From NCBI GenBank assembly GCA_946059305.1, contig CAMGMU010000014.1, forward strand, positions 1-36,543: a stretch of 36,543 bases of DNA, given 5' to 3'. The DNA is from an uncultured Bacteroidales bacterium. GTDB lineage: Bacteria > Bacteroidota > Bacteroidia > Bacteroidales > Paludibacteraceae. The position numbers and the translations under genes are program-made. The notes below the pieces were generated by a model that did not search any database, was not told the origin of the DNA, and saw only the letters and a program-made list of their open reading frames with translations. Below, piece after piece: positions 34,975 through 36,543 of this stretch; the stretch's first letter is position 1, and each line of letters starts with the position of its first letter.

Positions 34975-35955
34975 TTACAAGCGAATTCCTAAAATATTAT
35001 ACATTTTTTCACCTATGCAAATCATCAATTGACCATTCTTCATCCGTTTTGTTGCCTTCCGCATCTGTTGCTGATCGAGCAATGATGTAGCTATATGCAA
35101 GTCGGCCGCACCACAAATCTCGGTGCTCATTTCTCCGCTAATACCCCAATCAACCTGTACGCCCGTCTGCACTCTTACGAAGCGGATAGCATCCAGATGC
35201 ACCGGCTCACCAGCGGCATTGACTGCCCAATCCAAATCAATCTGAGCGGCAAGGCTATCATTGGGTTGATTATCAGCATAACCATAATCATACGCCACAC
35301 TACGAATAACGCCATTTCCCTTATCGTACATATTCGGCGGAAGAAGCGTGCCGCTTATAACCAAACTATCCATACTCTCCCAATAAGGAAAATACGTATC
35401 TTGCTGATGCCATGAATTGCGTTTTATACTTCCTGTATTCCCCTTATTATCCCCCCATTGAATATCTTCAGTAGAATAATAATAGGTTACCTGATAATCC
35501 CTTATAGCCTGAGCAGTGGCACTACCAGCAATCTCATACCAAGGGTCGTCAGGCAAACCATTGCCGTTGGCATCTTGACTTACCCAAATGATTCCTGGCT
35601 CCGAACTGCTAACGGCATGTCCATCCACCTTTTCGCCGGTGAAATACACATTACCATACACCAGCAAGTCGCGTTCACCCGGACGATTCTGTATATCATG
35701 ATCAAATCCAAACGTCACGCTGCCGCCCCAAGCGCCCAACGTAATCATCGCATTACCTATCGCACCTGAAAGCGCTGAGTCCACTCGCGCCAATATCGTT
35801 TCATACGTATCATCAGCATATACATCCGGATAATGCTCCCCGATAAACTGACCAGGAGCAGGATGATAAGCAAACACCTTACTGATATAAGGGCTTTGTG
35901 CATTCACCAAAAGGCTCATGCAAATCAATATTAGTATAAAAAGCTGTTTTTTCAT
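34975..35955 (-). CDS. Secreted cell-surface protein of a family linked to cobalamin-uptake loci
   Basis: Exported protein of 326 aa with a signal peptide (cleavage near LVNAQ, residue 20). The body has segments I recognise from a Bacteroidota surface-protein family often encoded beside BtuB/BtuG: APGQF (33-37), GAWGGSVTFGFDHDI, SSSEPGIIWVSQDANGNG followed by LPDDPWYEIAGS, and DYGYADNQPND. Its molecular role is not established to my knowledge. The final residues (MKNGQLMICIGEKMYNILG) resemble a conserved C-terminal tail of Bacteroidota exported proteins. No cobalamin genes or B12-box riboswitch are seen in the window. It is a single-gene unit with a promoter at 36057-36087 and a hairpin in the leader. 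Confidence 0.7.
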   Translation of the reverse strand: MKKQLFILILICMSLLVNAQSPYISKVFAYHPAPGQFIGEHYPDVYADDTYETILARVDSALSGAIGNAMITLGAWGGSVTFGFDHDIQNRPGERDLLVYGNVYFTGEKVDGHAVSSSEPGIIWVSQDANGNGLPDDPWYEIAGSATAQAIRDYQVTYYYSTEDIQWGDNKGNTGSIKRNSWHQQDTYFPYWESMDSLVISGTLLPPNMYDKGNGVIRSVAYDYGYADNQPNDSLAAQIDLDWAVNAAGEPVHLDAIRFVRVQTGVQVDWGISGEMSTEICGAADLHIATSLLDQQQMRKATKRMKNGQLMICIGEKMYNILGIRL

Positions 35956-35981
35956 ATATGATTTTATCGATGATTTTTATG

Positions 35982-36016
35982 AAAAAAAAGTGCTCTCGTT
36001 TCACAACGCGAGCACT
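35982..36016 (-). terminator. Terminator-like hairpin inside the leader of the surface protein gene
   Basis: AGTGCTCTCG (35989-35998) pairs with CGCGAGCACT (36007-36016) with one mismatch. On the minus strand the stem is followed directly by eight Ts (35989-35982), a textbook intrinsic terminator. It lies about 27 bases before the ATG at 35955 and about 35 bases after the predicted start site, so it should stop most transcripts before the gene unless it is controlled. Confidence 0.75.
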
Positions 36017-36056
36017 CATCTACTAACACTATTGAATTATCTCATAAGAGACGGTG

Positions 36057-36087
36057 CAAAGGTACTGCTTTTTTTTCAATTACGCAA
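36057..36087 (-). promoter_or_regulatory. Bacteroidota-type promoter for the surface protein gene
   Basis: On the minus strand TTG (36087-36085) is followed by 20 bases and TACCTTTG (36064-36057). The start site should be near 36050, giving a leader of about 95 bases that contains the hairpin at 35982-36016. Confidence 0.7.
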
Positions 36088-36167
36088 GCAAAAGACAAAA
36101 AAGTACCATGTTTTAGCATTCAAAGTGTTATGAATTTTTATCCAGATTTATTCTTAGATGCTTTTTC

Positions 36168-36214
36168 TATTTTTTATACCAGACTTCAACAAAAGAATCT
36201 GACTATAAAAAATA
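36168..36214 (-). terminator. AT-rich hairpin after the partial Ser/Thr-rich gene
   Basis: TATTTTTTATACCAGA (36168-36183) pairs with TCTGACTATAAAAAATA (36198-36214) apart from a small internal bulge. The hairpin starts 10 bases after the TAA at 36224. The arms themselves carry T-runs on either strand, so it could end transcription of the partial gene. Confidence 0.5.
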
Positions 36215-36223
36215 TACCGCACT

Positions 36224-36543
36224 TTATCTGCGAGAGCCTCGAGTGGTTGTTTCTTCAGTAGATGCAGACCGAGAAGAACTGGATGGCCTATTGGTAGTGC
36301 TCGAAGTAGAAGAACTGCGAGTAGAAGTATTACTCTGAGAACGGGTATTGGTTGTCGTTTCAGGCTTTGCAATTGCCTTGCGGCTACTGGAGGAAGTTGT
36401 TGTCTTAGTTGTAGCAGCACCAGTGGACCGATTTACACGACTGGTAGTGGTAGTAGTAGTGGCAGGAGTGCGGCTGCCCGTACTGCTTGAAGTGGAGCCG
36501 GCAGCAGCAGGAGTGCGACTGCCCGTACTGCCCGAAGTGGAGC
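36224..36543 (-). CDS. C-terminal end of a Ser/Thr/Arg-rich low-complexity protein (partial)
   Basis: A reading frame open from the right window edge to a TAA at 36224-36226, about 105 residues, with no start in the window. Composition is strongly biased to Ser, Thr, Arg and Gly, with few hydrophobic residues. An imperfect repeat GSTSSSTGSRTPA occurs about twice at the upstream end, followed by a run of seven Thr (from a Pro-Ala lead) and the basic end TTRGSRR. The bias holds over the whole frame and ends exactly at the stop, which supports real coding. The overlapping Leu-rich frame at 36154-36420 looks like a shadow. Possibly a disordered, O-glycosylated or nucleic-acid-binding tail; the function is unknown. 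Confidence 0.6.
   Translation of the reverse strand, partial: STSGSTGSRTPAAAGSTSSSTGSRTPATTTTTTSRVNRSTGAATTKTTTSSSSRKAIAKPETTTNTRSQSNTSTRSSSTSSTTNRPSSSSRSASTEETTTRGSRR

Noticed and set aside
35956..36060. Cobalamin riboswitch ahead of a gene whose relatives are linked to B12 uptake
   Set aside because: The leader is only about 95 bases, and no B12-box sequence is visible.
36154..36420. Leu-rich 88-codon minus-strand frame
   Set aside because: It is an out-of-frame shadow of the Ser/Thr/Arg-rich partial gene and runs through the terminator-like hairpin.

Overview
The window looks like a chromosomal segment of a Bacteroidota species, most likely a gut or rumen Bacteroidales/Prevotellaceae member. 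The evidence is a SusC/SusD pair, SusD-type surface lipoproteins with IPT/TIG domains, many lipoprotein signal peptides, and promoters of the Bacteroidota form TTTG-N20-TAnnTTTG. Every gene I can support lies on the minus strand, so transcription runs from high to low coordinates. The core is one large polysaccharide utilisation locus (PUL) from about 32.5 kb down to the left edge.

Right part (36.5-33.3 kb): the C-terminal end of a Ser/Thr/Arg-rich protein; a secreted surface protein of a family often found at cobalamin-uptake loci, whose short leader carries a terminator-like hairpin; a small stand-alone AraC-type HTH protein; and a full AraC-family regulator. A 748-bp non-coding stretch follows. 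It holds two arrays of 11-bp tandem repeats and the probable susC promoter.

Middle part (32.5-14.8 kb): SusC transporter, SusD, two surface glycan-binding lipoproteins, a strong terminator-like hairpin, then GH5 (subfamily 4-like) endoglucanase, GH26 mannanase, GH94 cellobiose phosphorylase, GH9 endoglucanase and a second GH26. A hairpin ends this unit and a near-consensus promoter starts the next.

Left part (14.7-0.1 kb): mannose-6-phosphate isomerase, GH130 mannosylglucose phosphorylase, an AGE-family (mannobiose/cellobiose) 2-epimerase, a GPH-family sugar symporter, an SGNH acetylesterase, GH5 (subfamily 7-like) mannanase, GH2 beta-galactosidase, GH27 alpha-galactosidase, GH51 alpha-L-arabinofuranosidase and xylulokinase. 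The xylulokinase gene ends inside a 41-bp tandem repeat array.

Together the genes make a coherent route for acetylated galactoglucomannan. Surface lipoproteins bind and cut the chain at mannosyl (GH26, GH5_7) and glucosyl (GH9, GH5_4) linkages. SusC/D imports oligosaccharides. Acetyl, galactosyl and arabinosyl groups are removed by the esterase, GH27, GH2 and GH51. Disaccharides enter the cytoplasm through the GPH symporter. There mannobiose is epimerised to mannosyl-glucose and split by GH130, and cellobiose is split by GH94, both by phosphate. Mannose 6-phosphate isomerase feeds glycolysis. The GH5_4/GH9/GH2/GH51 set also resembles xyloglucan loci, so the real substrate range may be mixed. 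The function calls are family-level readings of the sequence; no database search was run.
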